Below are positions 26,887-35,254 of a stretch of 64,000 nt of DNA, piece after piece (the first letter of the stretch is position 1; each line of letters starts with the position of its first letter). The DNA is taken from positions 21,675 to 85,674 of the forward strand of contig JAAZNU010000028.1 of the NCBI GenBank assembly GCA_012798135.1, given 5' to 3'. The notes under the pieces were generated by a model. That model did no database searches and was not told where the DNA came from. It worked only from the letters and a program-made list of their open reading frames with translations. The position numbers were made by a program, and so were the translations under genes. The DNA comes from Veillonellaceae bacterium (GTDB lineage: Bacteria; Bacillota_C; Negativicutes; UBA1444).

Positions 26887-29550
26887 TTATTGTTGCTTCA
26901 TCCGTGAAAAGAATTTCACGAGCTCGTTGAGGAGCAGCGGGACCAGCGACAGAGCAAACACGATCCCCCAGTCATGCAGACTCAAATTGATTACGTTGAA
27001 GGCGTCGGCCAGAAATGGGATCGAGATCACGGCCAATTGCAGAACGAACCCGGCAATGATCGCGCCGATTAGGTAACGGTTGGAGAACAAACCGATCTGG
27101 AAGATGGATTTTATGGAGTTGCGCATCGCCAGCGAGTAGAAAAGCTGAGATGCAGCCAACACGACAAAGGACATGGTGCGGGCATTGGTCAAGACCACCT
27201 CGGGAATATCGCGAGAGCTCAGACTGTAACCGAATTCGGCCAGACCCAGATAAAAAGCCGCCAAGGTCAGAATGCCGATCACTGTGCCGCCCATCACGGC
27301 CCAGATCCCAGTGCTGCCGGCAAAGAAGCTTTCTCTGGGGTCACGCGGTTTCTGCCGCATGACGTCGCTGTCGCCGGGGTCGACGCCGAGAGCGATGGCC
27401 GGGAGCGAGTCGGTGATCAGGTTGATCCAGAGGATCTGCGTTGGCAGCAACGGCACGGGCCAGAAGAAGAGGATGGAGGCGAAAATGGCCACTACTTCGC
27501 CGAGATTGCACGATAACAGAAACACGACCGCTTTCTTGATATTGTTATAAATGTTTCGGCCCTCTTCGATGGCGCGGACGATGGTGGTGAAATTGTCGTC
27601 GGTCAGGATCATGTCGCTGGCACCTTTGGAGACGTCGGTGCCGGTAATGCCCATGGCTACGCCGATGTCGGCGTATTTCAGCGAGGGCGCGTCATTCACT
27701 CCGTCGCCGGTCATGGAGACAATGTTGCCTTGGGCTTTGAAGGCCCGGACAATCTTGACCTTGTGTTCCGGCGAAACCCTCGCGAAGACACGATAGCGGG
27801 AGATGCGGTCAGCAAATTCTTCGTCGGAGAGTGAATCGATTTCCGCACCGGTTAGGCTTTGCTCCAGGGAATCGGCGATACCAAGTTCTCTGGCGATGGC
27901 TACGGCGGTATTTTTGTGGTCGCCGGTGATCATGACCGGTGTGATGCCGGCCATTTTTGCCTTGTGGATGGAATCCTTGACTTCCAGACGGGGAGGGTCG
28001 ATCATGCCGACCAGGCCGATCAGGGTCAGATCCATCTCCATCTCTTCGGGAGAAAGCAGATGGTCGGTGTCTTTATAGGCGGCGCCGAGGACACGCAGGG
28101 CGGAATCGGACATAACATCGGCCATGCGCAGATATTCGGCCTTCATTTCCGTCGTGAGCGGAACCGCCTGTTCGTTGACCAGGGCGTGGGTCGAGATTTT
28201 CAGGAGGTTGTCGAGGGCGCCTTTGGTATGGACCCGATAGGTTTCACCTTCACGGTTGATGGTCGACATCAGCTTGCGATCAGAGTCGAAGGGCTTTTCG
28301 CCAATGCGGGGATGCTGACTATTCAGGGCGGCTTTGGTCATTCCATATCTTTCTCCGGCCACGACCAGGGCAACTTCAGTCGGGTCGCCAGTGCTTTGCC
28401 CGTTGTCATAGGTGGCGTCGGAGCAGAGAACGAGCGAGCGCAGAAGCTCGCCGCCATCAGTGCCGAGAGGGGGCAGAGTGTTGCCGACGAGGATATCGGA
28501 AAGAATGCTGTGGGTGTATGTTTTGACGACCGTCATTTTGTTTTGCGTCAGTGTACCGGTCTTGTCCGAACAGATGATGTTGACCGAGCCCAGTGTTTCG
28601 ACCGCCGGCAGTTTTTTGACAATGGCGTTGATCTTGGACATCTTGGTCACGCCGATGGCCAGCACGATGGCTACGATGGCGGCGAGACCCTCCGGTATGG
28701 CCGCGACGGCCAGGCTGATCGCGGTCAGGAACATTTCGAACATGTTACGCCCCTGGAAGAGGGCGATGCCAAAAATCAGCACGCAGATGCCGATGGCCAG
28801 AAAACCGAGCGTCTTGCCCAGCTCTTCGAGAAGGTGCTGCAAGGGAGTCAGTTCTTCATTGCTTTCATCAAGGAATCGGGCGATTTTGCCGATTTCAGTG
28901 TCCATCGCAGTGGCGATGACGATGCCCTCGCCGCGGCCATAGGTGGCCAGTGTCGACATGAAGGCCATGTTGATTTTGTCGCCGATCGGGACTTTGGGGT
29001 CATCGATCAAGGCCCGGGCATCTTTGTCCGAAGGAACGGATTCCCCGGTCAGGGCCGATTCATCTATTTGCAGGTTAGCGCTTTCGAGTAACCGGAGGTC
29101 GGCAGGAACATAGCGGCCGGCGTCAATGAGGACGATGTCGCCGGGAACCAGGTCTTCCGAGTTGATCTCCCGAACTTCGCCGTCGCGTCGGACCAGTGAG
29201 CGCGGGGTTGTCAACTGCTGAAGGGCGGCGATTGCCTTTTCCGCCTTGTACTCCTGGATCACGCCGATAGCGGCGTTCAGAAGCACGACCAACAGGATGA
29301 TCACGGAGTCGGCGTATTCGCCGATGAACAGCGTAATGACTGCGGCGCCAAGCAGGACGTAGATCAACATGTCCTGCAACTGGGCGAAGAACAGTGCCAG
29401 CAGACTTTTTTTTGGTTTTCCCTTCAGCCGGTTCTGGCCGGAACGGGCGAGCCGGGCCGCGGCTTCCGTCCCGGACAGGCCGGCCGTCGGGTCGACGTTC
29501 CATTCCTGGAGTACTTCAGATGCGCTTTTGGCAAACCACATTCCAAACAC
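26887..29550 (-). CDS. P-type Ca2+/Mn2+-transporting ATPase (SERCA/PMR1-like)
   Basis: An 887-residue P2A-type ATPase: phosphorylation site DKTGTLTQNKM, MITGDHKNTA, MTGDGVNDAPSLK and ten predicted membrane segments. Metal-site residues of both SERCA sites are present: IPEGL in M4, CNLGEV (Asn and Glu) in M5, NLITDSLP (Asn, Thr, Asp) in M6. By sequence it would be called a calcium pump, but a yybP-ykoY-type riboswitch controls it, which argues that Mn2+ export is the main or a major role. GAGGGGAAGAGG precedes the ATG. Confidence 0.93.
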   Translation of the reverse strand: MFGMWFAKSASEVLQEWNVDPTAGLSGTEAAARLARSGQNRLKGKPKKSLLALFFAQLQDMLIYVLLGAAVITLFIGEYADSVIILLVVLLNAAIGVIQEYKAEKAIAALQQLTTPRSLVRRDGEVREINSEDLVPGDIVLIDAGRYVPADLRLLESANLQIDESALTGESVPSDKDARALIDDPKVPIGDKINMAFMSTLATYGRGEGIVIATAMDTEIGKIARFLDESNEELTPLQHLLEELGKTLGFLAIGICVLIFGIALFQGRNMFEMFLTAISLAVAAIPEGLAAIVAIVLAIGVTKMSKINAIVKKLPAVETLGSVNIICSDKTGTLTQNKMTVVKTYTHSILSDILVGNTLPPLGTDGGELLRSLVLCSDATYDNGQSTGDPTEVALVVAGERYGMTKAALNSQHPRIGEKPFDSDRKLMSTINREGETYRVHTKGALDNLLKISTHALVNEQAVPLTTEMKAEYLRMADVMSDSALRVLGAAYKDTDHLLSPEEMEMDLTLIGLVGMIDPPRLEVKDSIHKAKMAGITPVMITGDHKNTAVAIARELGIADSLEQSLTGAEIDSLSDEEFADRISRYRVFARVSPEHKVKIVRAFKAQGNIVSMTGDGVNDAPSLKYADIGVAMGITGTDVSKGASDMILTDDNFTTIVRAIEEGRNIYNNIKKAVVFLLSCNLGEVVAIFASILFFWPVPLLPTQILWINLITDSLPAIALGVDPGDSDVMRQKPRDPRESFFAGSTGIWAVMGGTVIGILTLAAFYLGLAEFGYSLSSRDIPEVVLTNARTMSFVVLAASQLFYSLAMRNSIKSIFQIGLFSNRYLIGAIIAGFVLQLAVISIPFLADAFNVINLSLHDWGIVFALSLVPLLLNELVKFFSRMKQQ

Positions 29551-29620
29551 CTCTTCCCCTCAATTCGTTCTAGGTTTGGGGTCCTGCCGACGGGATTTTT
29601 GTTCGGATGAGTCTTTGTAC

Positions 29621-29679
29621 AAAAAAAAAAGACTCTCAACACAGAACCTGCCCATACGAACAGAACCGTGTTAAAAGTC
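29621..29679 (-). terminator. Riboswitch expression platform (terminator)
   Basis: On the minus strand GACTTTTAACAC (29679-29668) pairs with GTGTTGAGAGTC (29642-29631) through Watson-Crick and G-T pairs, followed by ten T residues (29630-29621). The left arm overlaps the 3' side of the aptamer's P1, so the two structures exclude one another. Confidence 0.85.
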
Positions 29680-29773
29680 TCGTTACCAACGACAACGGGC
29701 CATTGGTCGCAAAGCCAGGCGAATCGATCAATCCGTACTGTTGACCTTGCGAAGCAAACTACTCCCTCTTAAC
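29670..29773 (-). ncRNA. yybP-ykoY family (Mn2+-sensing) riboswitch aptamer
   Basis: Minus-strand sequence contains the family's hallmarks: GGGAGTAG after the 5' arm, GGTCAAC, CTGGCTTTGCGACC and AACGAGACTTTT. The closing stem P1 is GTTAAGAG (29773-29766) with CTTTTAAC (29677-29670). Formation of P1 takes the bases the terminator needs, giving a transcriptional ON switch when Mn2+ binds, as known for this family. The leader begins at a promoter immediately upstream and ends at the P-type ATPase gene. Confidence 0.88.
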
Positions 29774-29779
29774 GATTTT

Positions 29780-29809
29780 ATAATATATGAAAACACGGAA
29801 AGCTGTCAA
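29780..29809 (-). promoter_or_regulatory. Promoter of riboswitch-P-type ATPase unit
   Basis: On the minus strand TTGACA (29809-29804) is followed after 18 bp by TATTAT (29785-29780), or after 16 bp by TATATT. The leader would start close to the aptamer's 5' edge. Confidence 0.75.
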
Positions 29810-30004
29810 TGAAAAAAATGATTGCTGCGACCAGCGAAACTTCGGCTGCTGCTTGCAACGATCAAACGACACTATTGAAAAGCTTCCCCGACGACAGGCG
29901 CCGGAGGTCATTTAATAGGCAATGCGCTGCGGTTGTTTCGTTGACGTTGGCTGGTCGCAACGCGAAGAAAAAATATTGCAAAAAATTTCACAATGTAGCA
30001 GGAA

Positions 30005-30033
30005 TTCAAAAGTGGAAAACGAATAACTATTAT
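30005..30033 (+). promoter_or_regulatory. Promoter of LacI-led catabolic operon
   Basis: TTCAAA (30005-30010) and TATTAT (30028-30033), 17-bp spacer. The operators begin at the last base of the -10 box. The stretch from 29810 to 30004 between this promoter and the divergent riboswitch unit shows nothing else I can identify. Confidence 0.55.
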
Positions 30034-30057
30034 GCAAACGTTTGCAGAAACGTTTGC
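30033..30057 (+). promoter_or_regulatory. Tandem LacI-family operators
   Basis: A perfect 14-bp palindrome TGCAAACGTTTGCA (30033-30046) is followed at once by a second near-copy, GAAACGTTTGC (30047-30057). Both share the AAACGTTT core typical of LacI/GalR operators with a central CG. They cover the transcription start region just before the LacI gene, so autoregulation of the whole unit is expected. Confidence 0.85.
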
Positions 30058-30074
30058 AGGCAGGAGGAGCTGGA

Positions 30075-31067
30075 TTGGTTAACATCAAGGAAGTGGCAAA
30101 AGCCGCCGGAGTTTCGGCCAGCACCGTCTCCAGGGTTCTGACGGGAAAGATTCCGGTCAGTGCGGAGGCTAAAGCCCGTGTTTTGGCGGCCGTGGAACAG
30201 ATGAACTACCAACCGAATGCTGTCGCCCAGGGCCTCAAAGGAGGTCGACTGCACACGATCGGCCTAGTGGTTCCGAATATTCGCAGTCTGGTTTTTCCGG
30301 CGGCCATTCGGGGAATTGAAGATACGGCCGGTGCATACGGCTATACGGTAGTTTTGTGCAACACGGATGAAGATATCGACAAAGAAAGGTTGTACATAGA
30401 AAGTTTGCGACGCCGCCTGGTGGACGGATTCCTGTTTTCCACCGCCCGGCCGGGGCACGAATATTTGTTGGCGTTGCCTGATGAAGGGGTACCGGTGGTG
30501 TTTCTGATACGCCAACTGGGAAAGTCCGTGAATACAGTTGTGCTGGATAATGAAGGCGGTGCGTATGAGGCAACAAGGTATATGTTGAGCCGCGGCCTCC
30601 GGAACATTGCTCTTATCAACGGCGGGCTGGATCTGCCCCTCTATCGGCACCGTTATGAGGGATACCGAAGAGCGTTGCGGGAAGCCGGGGTGAATGAGCC
30701 GGATAAACTGGTGATTCACGGGATCAGCGGCTGGGATGACGGATATCAGACCATGAAGGAAATCCTGGATGCAGGACTTCGCCCGGATGCAGTGTTTGCC
30801 ACCAGCGATCCGAAGGCTATGGGGATCATTCGGGCGATTCGGGATGCCGGATTGCAGGTGCCGCAAGATATTTCGGTAATGGGCTTTGACAATATAGATT
30901 TTTCCAATCAGATCGATCCGCCGCTTACCACGGTGGCCCAGCCGTTTTATGAAATGGGGGTCCGGGCTTGCCGCCGCTTGATTCAGTTGATTGAAACCGG
31001 GCGGAGTGGTCGGACCAAAGTCGAGGTTTTGCCGGCGCAGCTGGTAGTCCGAAAATCCGTAATTTGA
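30075..31067 (+). CDS. LacI family transcriptional regulator
   Basis: A 330-residue regulator with an N-terminal LacI HTH (NIKEVAKAAGVSASTVSRVL) and hinge (YQPNAVAQGLK), then a periplasmic-binding-like effector domain with VMGFDNIDFSNQIDPPLTTV. TTG 30075 is chosen because AGGAGGAG lies six bases upstream and the protein then begins in register with LacI. It is the first gene of a long co-directional set (oxidoreductases, ABC importer, isomerase-like protein, flavoprotein) and is preceded by tandem LacI operators, so it probably controls all of them in response to the substrate or a derivative. The inducer is unknown. Confidence 0.92.
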   Translation: MVNIKEVAKAAGVSASTVSRVLTGKIPVSAEAKARVLAAVEQMNYQPNAVAQGLKGGRLHTIGLVVPNIRSLVFPAAIRGIEDTAGAYGYTVVLCNTDEDIDKERLYIESLRRRLVDGFLFSTARPGHEYLLALPDEGVPVVFLIRQLGKSVNTVVLDNEGGAYEATRYMLSRGLRNIALINGGLDLPLYRHRYEGYRRALREAGVNEPDKLVIHGISGWDDGYQTMKEILDAGLRPDAVFATSDPKAMGIIRAIRDAGLQVPQDISVMGFDNIDFSNQIDPPLTTVAQPFYEMGVRACRRLIQLIETGRSGRTKVEVLPAQLVVRKSVI

Positions 31068-31101
31068 ACCCTTGGATAAGATTATTGGGGAGGACGCAGA
31101 T

Positions 31102-32478
31102 ATGGCTGAACATGAGAAGTTTCACTATGACAATCTGACCGGGCTGCGACAGGACATCGAACGGCTGAATGTGGCGGTGCCGCTCGGCGATTCGCTGACT
31201 TCGCTTAAGCTGCCGTTGCAGGTGGGCGACTTCCGGGCCGCCAATCGGCTGGCGGTTTTGCCGATGGAAGGTTGCGACGGACAAGCCGATGGCAGGCCCG
31301 GTGAGTTGACGGAACGGCGATATCTCCGGTTTGCCGCCGGCGGCGCCGGAACGTTATGGTTTGAAGCGACGGCAGTGACGCCGGAGGGACGGGCCAATCC
31401 CCGACAACTGTGGTTGCACGGCGACAGTGCGGCGGCATTCGGCGATTTGCTGAAACGGGCCAAACAAATGGCTCAGGCGAAAAACGGCGCGGATTTCGAG
31501 CCGTACACCGTGCTGCAGTTGACGCATTCGGGCCGATACGCCAAACCAGATGGAACGCCCCGCCCCATCGTGGCGGCGTACAATCCCTGGTTGGATACGC
31601 AGTCGCAGGACAAGATCCGGATCATCAGCGATGATGAAATCGAGGACCTGGAAGAGAAGTACGTGCAAGCCGCGTTGCTGGCTGCGGAGCAAGGATTCGA
31701 CGCGGTGGACCTCAAGGTCTGCCATGGCTACCTGGGAGCGGAGCTACTGGCGGCGTTCGAACGGCCCGGCCGTTATGGCGGATCGTTCGAGAACCGGACC
31801 CGGTTTATCTGCAACTTGGTCCGGAAAGTACGGGAACGTACCGGCGGCTCACTGGGCATCGCCGTGCGGATGAATGCGTATGATTCGGTGCCTTACCCGT
31901 ATGGCTGGGGTGTGGACCGGGAAGACTTTCATCGGCCGGATTATCGGGAGCCGGCGCGGTTGGCGGAAATATTGACGGGATTGGGAGTGTCTCTGTTCAA
32001 TGTGACCTGCGGCAATCCCTATTACAATCCGCACGTCAATCGGCCGTTCGATGCGGGAGCCTACCGGCCGCCTTTCCATCCGCTGGAGGGTGTCGCGACG
32101 TTGCTCGGCGCTGCCCGCGCTATCCAGGCTGCTGCGACGGGTGCGGCGGTGATGGCTACCGGTTTCAGCTGGCTGCGGCAGTGGGGTCCGTATGTGGCGG
32201 CGGCGGCCATCGAACAGGGATGGTTTGCCCTGGCGGGGTTCGGCCGCCTGTCATTCGCCTATCCCGATTTTGCCCGTGATGTCATGCAACTGGGGCGTCT
32301 TGATCCAGCAAAGGTATGTCTGGCCTGCAGTAAATGCACGGTGATGATGCGGGACGGCGGCACAGCCGGTTGCGTGTTGCGGGATTCCGCAACGTACGCC
32401 CCGCTTTACCGGGCGGGCCGGGAAGGCAAGCCGGCTGCGGAATCGGTCCAGCTGGCGGAAAATGTACTGGGGAGATGA
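31102..32478 (+). CDS. Old-yellow-enzyme-type NADH:flavin oxidoreductase with Cys cluster, lacking FAD domain
   Basis: A 458-residue FMN TIM-barrel of the OYE/enoate reductase family: LQLTHSGRYAKPDG, CHGYLGAELL and GRYGGSFENRTRF are typical. The second substrate His of OYE is kept but the first is Lys (LKVCHGYL where OYE reads H-x-x-H). Near the C terminus CLACSKC followed after 11 residues by Cys resembles the [4Fe-4S] site of dienoyl-CoA/enoate reductases, with one residue fewer in the second spacing. The C-terminal FAD/NADH domain of those enzymes is missing. GGGGAGG precedes ATG 31102. Probably reduces or oxidises a carbon-carbon or hydroxy/keto position in the unknown substrate. Confidence 0.8.
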   Translation: MAEHEKFHYDNLTGLRQDIERLNVAVPLGDSLTSLKLPLQVGDFRAANRLAVLPMEGCDGQADGRPGELTERRYLRFAAGGAGTLWFEATAVTPEGRANPRQLWLHGDSAAAFGDLLKRAKQMAQAKNGADFEPYTVLQLTHSGRYAKPDGTPRPIVAAYNPWLDTQSQDKIRIISDDEIEDLEEKYVQAALLAAEQGFDAVDLKVCHGYLGAELLAAFERPGRYGGSFENRTRFICNLVRKVRERTGGSLGIAVRMNAYDSVPYPYGWGVDREDFHRPDYREPARLAEILTGLGVSLFNVTCGNPYYNPHVNRPFDAGAYRPPFHPLEGVATLLGAARAIQAAATGAAVMATGFSWLRQWGPYVAAAAIEQGWFALAGFGRLSFAYPDFARDVMQLGRLDPAKVCLACSKCTVMMRDGGTAGCVLRDSATYAPLYRAGREGKPAAESVQLAENVLGR

Positions 32479-32484
32479 TGAACA

Positions 32485-33573
32485 ATGAAAACCAAGGCCA
32501 TGGTTCTGGAAAAGTTCAACCAGCCGCTGGCTCTGCGGGAATTTGAGCTGCCGGCGCTGCAGCCCGGCGAGGTGTTGATCCGTATGGAAGCGGCCGGCGT
32601 ATGCGGTTCGGATGTCCATATGCTGCGAGGGGAAGATCCCCGGACGCCGCTGCCGATTATTCTGGGCCATGAAGGGGTCGGCCGGGTATTGGAAGTCAAC
32701 GGCGAGAAACGGACCGTCGACGGCGATGTGCTGAAGAGTGGCGACTTGATTATCTGGAACCGGGGAATCAGCTGCCATAAATGCTATCACTGCACGGTGC
32801 TGCAGGAACCGTCCCTGTGCAGAAACCGGCAGATTTACGGGATTAACCGGCCCATCACCATCACGCCCTATGTCAACGGCTGCTATGCCCAGGAAATGAT
32901 CCTGACTACCGAAACCGATATTTTTCGGGTCGATGCAGCGGTGGACCCGGCGATCCTGGTCTCAGCTTCCTGTTCGGGGGCTACGGTCGCCCACGCATTT
33001 GACCTGCACCGACCCAATTTCGGTGATACCGTTCTGATCCAGGGACCAGGCCCGTTGGGGGTTTACGCGGTGGCGTTCGCCAAGAAATTTGGCGCGCAGG
33101 AGATCATCGTGATCGGCGGTTCGGAGAATCGTCTGCAGACTTGCCGCGACTTCGGCGCCACGCTCGTATTGAACCGGAACAAGCTGAGCCTGGCGGAACG
33201 CCGGGAGGCAATCATGGAAAAGACCCGGGGACGTGGCGTGGATTGCGCCATTGAAGCGGTCGGGCAGCCGGCGGCGGTAGAGGAAGGTATTAAACTGGTG
33301 CGTTCTGGCGGCGCTTATGTGTCGATCGGTTTTTCGCAGCCGCCGGGCGAGTGCCGGGTTGATTTCTTTAAGGAGGTGGTCAGCAAAAATCTGAAGATCC
33401 AGGGGGTATGGGTATCGGCAACCCGTCATACCTGGCAGGCGATGCGGCTGGTTTTGGAACGGCCCGAACAGTTTGATCAGATGATTACCCATCGGTTCGC
33501 TCTCGCCGAAGCCAACGAAGCCCTGCAGGTCATGGCGCAGCGCGATGCGCTGAAGGCCGTGCTGGTTCCCTGA
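32485..33573 (+). CDS. Zinc-dependent alcohol dehydrogenase (MDR family)
   Basis: A 362-residue medium-chain dehydrogenase. Catalytic zinc ligands are in CGSDVHML and LGHEGVGR; the structural zinc loop is ISCHKCYHC...C; the NAD-binding stretch is VLIQGPGPLGVYAVAFAK. It should oxidise a secondary alcohol or polyol, or work in reverse. Only six bases separate it from the flavin oxidoreductase gene, and the ABC transporter follows, so it is part of the LacI-regulated unit. The substrate is unknown. Confidence 0.9.
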   Translation: MKTKAMVLEKFNQPLALREFELPALQPGEVLIRMEAAGVCGSDVHMLRGEDPRTPLPIILGHEGVGRVLEVNGEKRTVDGDVLKSGDLIIWNRGISCHKCYHCTVLQEPSLCRNRQIYGINRPITITPYVNGCYAQEMILTTETDIFRVDAAVDPAILVSASCSGATVAHAFDLHRPNFGDTVLIQGPGPLGVYAVAFAKKFGAQEIIVIGGSENRLQTCRDFGATLVLNRNKLSLAERREAIMEKTRGRGVDCAIEAVGQPAAVEEGIKLVRSGGAYVSIGFSQPPGECRVDFFKEVVSKNLKIQGVWVSATRHTWQAMRLVLERPEQFDQMITHRFALAEANEALQVMAQRDALKAVLVP

Positions 33574-33631
33574 CCGTCGTCGGAGCCGACGATGGTTGCG
33601 TACAACGCACAAAAAAGGAGGAGGAAGCATA

Positions 33632-34819
33632 GTGAATCTGAGCAAAAAACAGCTGGCGCTGGGATTGGTGTTGCTGTTTACGCTGGGCCTGGCCCTTACC
33701 GGTTGTGGCGGCGGCGGAACAAAAGCCGAAGAAGTCCTTAAGATCGGCAGCATCCAGGACATGAGCGGCACGACGTCGGTGTTTGGGAATGCGATCACCC
33801 GCGGTGCGGAATTGGCCATCGAGAAAATCAACGCCCAAGGTGGCGTCAACGGCAAAAAATTGAAACTCATTACCCTGGACACCAAAGGTGATCCCAAAGA
33901 AGCCATCAATGCCTACAATCGTCTGGTTGACCAGGAGAAAGTCGTAGCGGTTCTGGGACCGCCGATCTCCAATATCGGTCTGGCGCTGGCGCCGATTGCC
34001 AATGCGAAAAAAGTTCCGGTGGTCGGCAGCTTTATCGATCCCCGCGTTACCGTGGGAGCGGATGGCAAGCCGCAACCGGCGATGTTCCTGATGCAGCCGA
34101 GCAGTGTGCAGTATGCGGAAATCATGGCCGGCTATGCCGTGGAAAAGCTGGGCCTGAAAAAAGTGGGCATTTTCTATAACCAGTCCAACGCTTATTCCGT
34201 GTCCCTGATTAAACCGTTCAAGGATTATGCGGAAAGCCTGGGCGCCAAAGTGGTCGTCGAAGAAAAATACACCAAGGACGACAAGGACTATAAGACGCAA
34301 CTGGCCAAAATCAAGGAAGCCGGCGCCGACGTGCTGTATGCGCCGAACTATACCCAGGAACTGATTATTCTCTTCAAGCAACGCAAACAGGCCGGCGTCA
34401 ACGTGCCGATCGTCGACGGACTGGATCTGGCGGCGCCGTTCGCCCAGAACCTCAATGATCCGGAAGCCGCCGACAATGCGTTCTTCGCCAACAACTTCTC
34501 GGAAAAGGAACCGCAACTCGTTGAAGTGCGCAATGCCTACAAAGCGAAGTACAACAATGAAGAGCCAATCAACAAGGCATATCTCGGCTATGACAAGATC
34601 CTGATCATTGTTGATGCGATCAAGAAAATGAACAGCACCAAACCGGAAGATATCATCAAAGGGTTGGAACAGGTCAAAAATCTGCAAGGAACAACCGGCG
34701 TCATTACGTTGTCGCCCAAGACCCATCAACCCGTCGGACTGTCCATGGTGATTTCCAAGATCGAAAAAGGAAAATATGTGGAAGTGGGCCGCTACGTTCC
34801 GGAGAAACACAAAAAGTAA
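33632..34819 (+). CDS. Liv-type ABC transporter substrate-binding lipoprotein
   Basis: GTG 33632 follows GGAGGAGG and gives a lipoprotein signal (LALGLVLLFTLGLALTGCGG, lipobox LTGC). The 395-residue mature protein is a type I periplasmic-binding protein of the LivJ/branched-chain amino acid family (IGSIQDMSGTTSVFGNAITRGAELA). Members bind amino acids, amides, urea or aromatic acids, so the ligand cannot be called. It heads a transporter set completed by LivH, LivM, LivG and LivF homologues, after a 435-bp gap with RNA-like structure. Confidence 0.92.
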   Translation: MNLSKKQLALGLVLLFTLGLALTGCGGGGTKAEEVLKIGSIQDMSGTTSVFGNAITRGAELAIEKINAQGGVNGKKLKLITLDTKGDPKEAINAYNRLVDQEKVVAVLGPPISNIGLALAPIANAKKVPVVGSFIDPRVTVGADGKPQPAMFLMQPSSVQYAEIMAGYAVEKLGLKKVGIFYNQSNAYSVSLIKPFKDYAESLGAKVVVEEKYTKDDKDYKTQLAKIKEAGADVLYAPNYTQELIILFKQRKQAGVNVPIVDGLDLAAPFAQNLNDPEAADNAFFANNFSEKEPQLVEVRNAYKAKYNNEEPINKAYLGYDKILIIVDAIKKMNSTKPEDIIKGLEQVKNLQGTTGVITLSPKTHQPVGLSMVISKIEKGKYVEVGRYVPEKHKK

Positions 34820-34833
34820 TAGTGTCAGCCGCG

Positions 34834-34861
34834 GCCGGGTTGCCCGTAGCGACAACCCGGC
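34834..34861 (+). other. Hairpin after substrate-binding protein gene
   Basis: GCCGGGTTG (34834-34842) pairs perfectly with CAACCCGGC (34853-34861). No T-run follows, so it is more likely a 3' mRNA-stabilising or partial-terminating hairpin that raises binding-protein levels over permease levels. Confidence 0.55.
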
Positions 34862-34929
34862 GCGATTTCAAAAAGATACTGAATAGTCGGGTTCTGTTGG
34901 AAAACTCCCGTTGCAAATTTCTTGCCTGA

Positions 34930-35048
34930 TTTCGTTGCGACTTGCACCCCGTTGATTTTGCCGCCCCCAATACTCCATCCGGTCGTTTGGGGCTAAAATC
35001 GACATCCTGCCGATTTTGCTTCATCAACGGGTTGCTTCGTCGACGAAA
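34930..35048 (+). other. Nested inverted repeat / candidate three-way-junction RNA in the gene-free gap
   Basis: The 34820-35254 gap has no credible ORF. Within it: outer stem TTTCGT (34930-34935)/ACGAAA (35043-35048) and CGAC (34938-34941)/GTCG (35039-35042); P1 CCCGTTGAT (34948-34956)/ATCAACGGG (35023-35031); two enclosed hairpins CCCCAA (34965-34970)/TTGGGG (34987-34992) and AAAATCG (34995-35001)/CGATTTT (35011-35017). It could be a regulatory RNA or the remains of a palindromic element. A palindrome AACGATCGTT at 35070-35079 follows. Confidence 0.55.
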
Positions 35049-35254
35049 TACACGGCTCAAAATGAATGCAACGATCGTTTTTCGCAACAGAACCTGCAAC
35101 ATCCCTGGAGTTTTGAAGGCACAGTAGAGGCGACCCATCTCTGTGTTTTTAACATCACCGCAGGGAATGCCCAAAACTTCAAAAGCTTGAAATCAAGATG
35201 GCAGCATGTCATTGACTCATACAGGAAGAAAAAATGAGTTGGAGGGTTTCCAGG

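Noticed and set aside
27859..29091. 410-residue plus-strand ORF opposite the P-type ATPase
   Set aside because: Shadow of conserved ATPase motifs; no start site and no recognisable protein.
29809..30141. 110-residue plus-strand ORF between the riboswitch and lacI
   Set aside because: It starts in the divergent promoter, has no ribosome site, runs across the LacI operators and into the lacI start in another frame.
33530..34855. 441-residue minus-strand ORF opposite the binding protein
   Set aside because: Antisense to a lipoprotein gene with lipobox and SD; no independent support.
35070..35079. AACGATCGTT as an internal LacI operator
   Set aside because: It differs from the AAACGTTT core at 30033-30057 by two inserted bases, so spacing of half-sites would be wrong.
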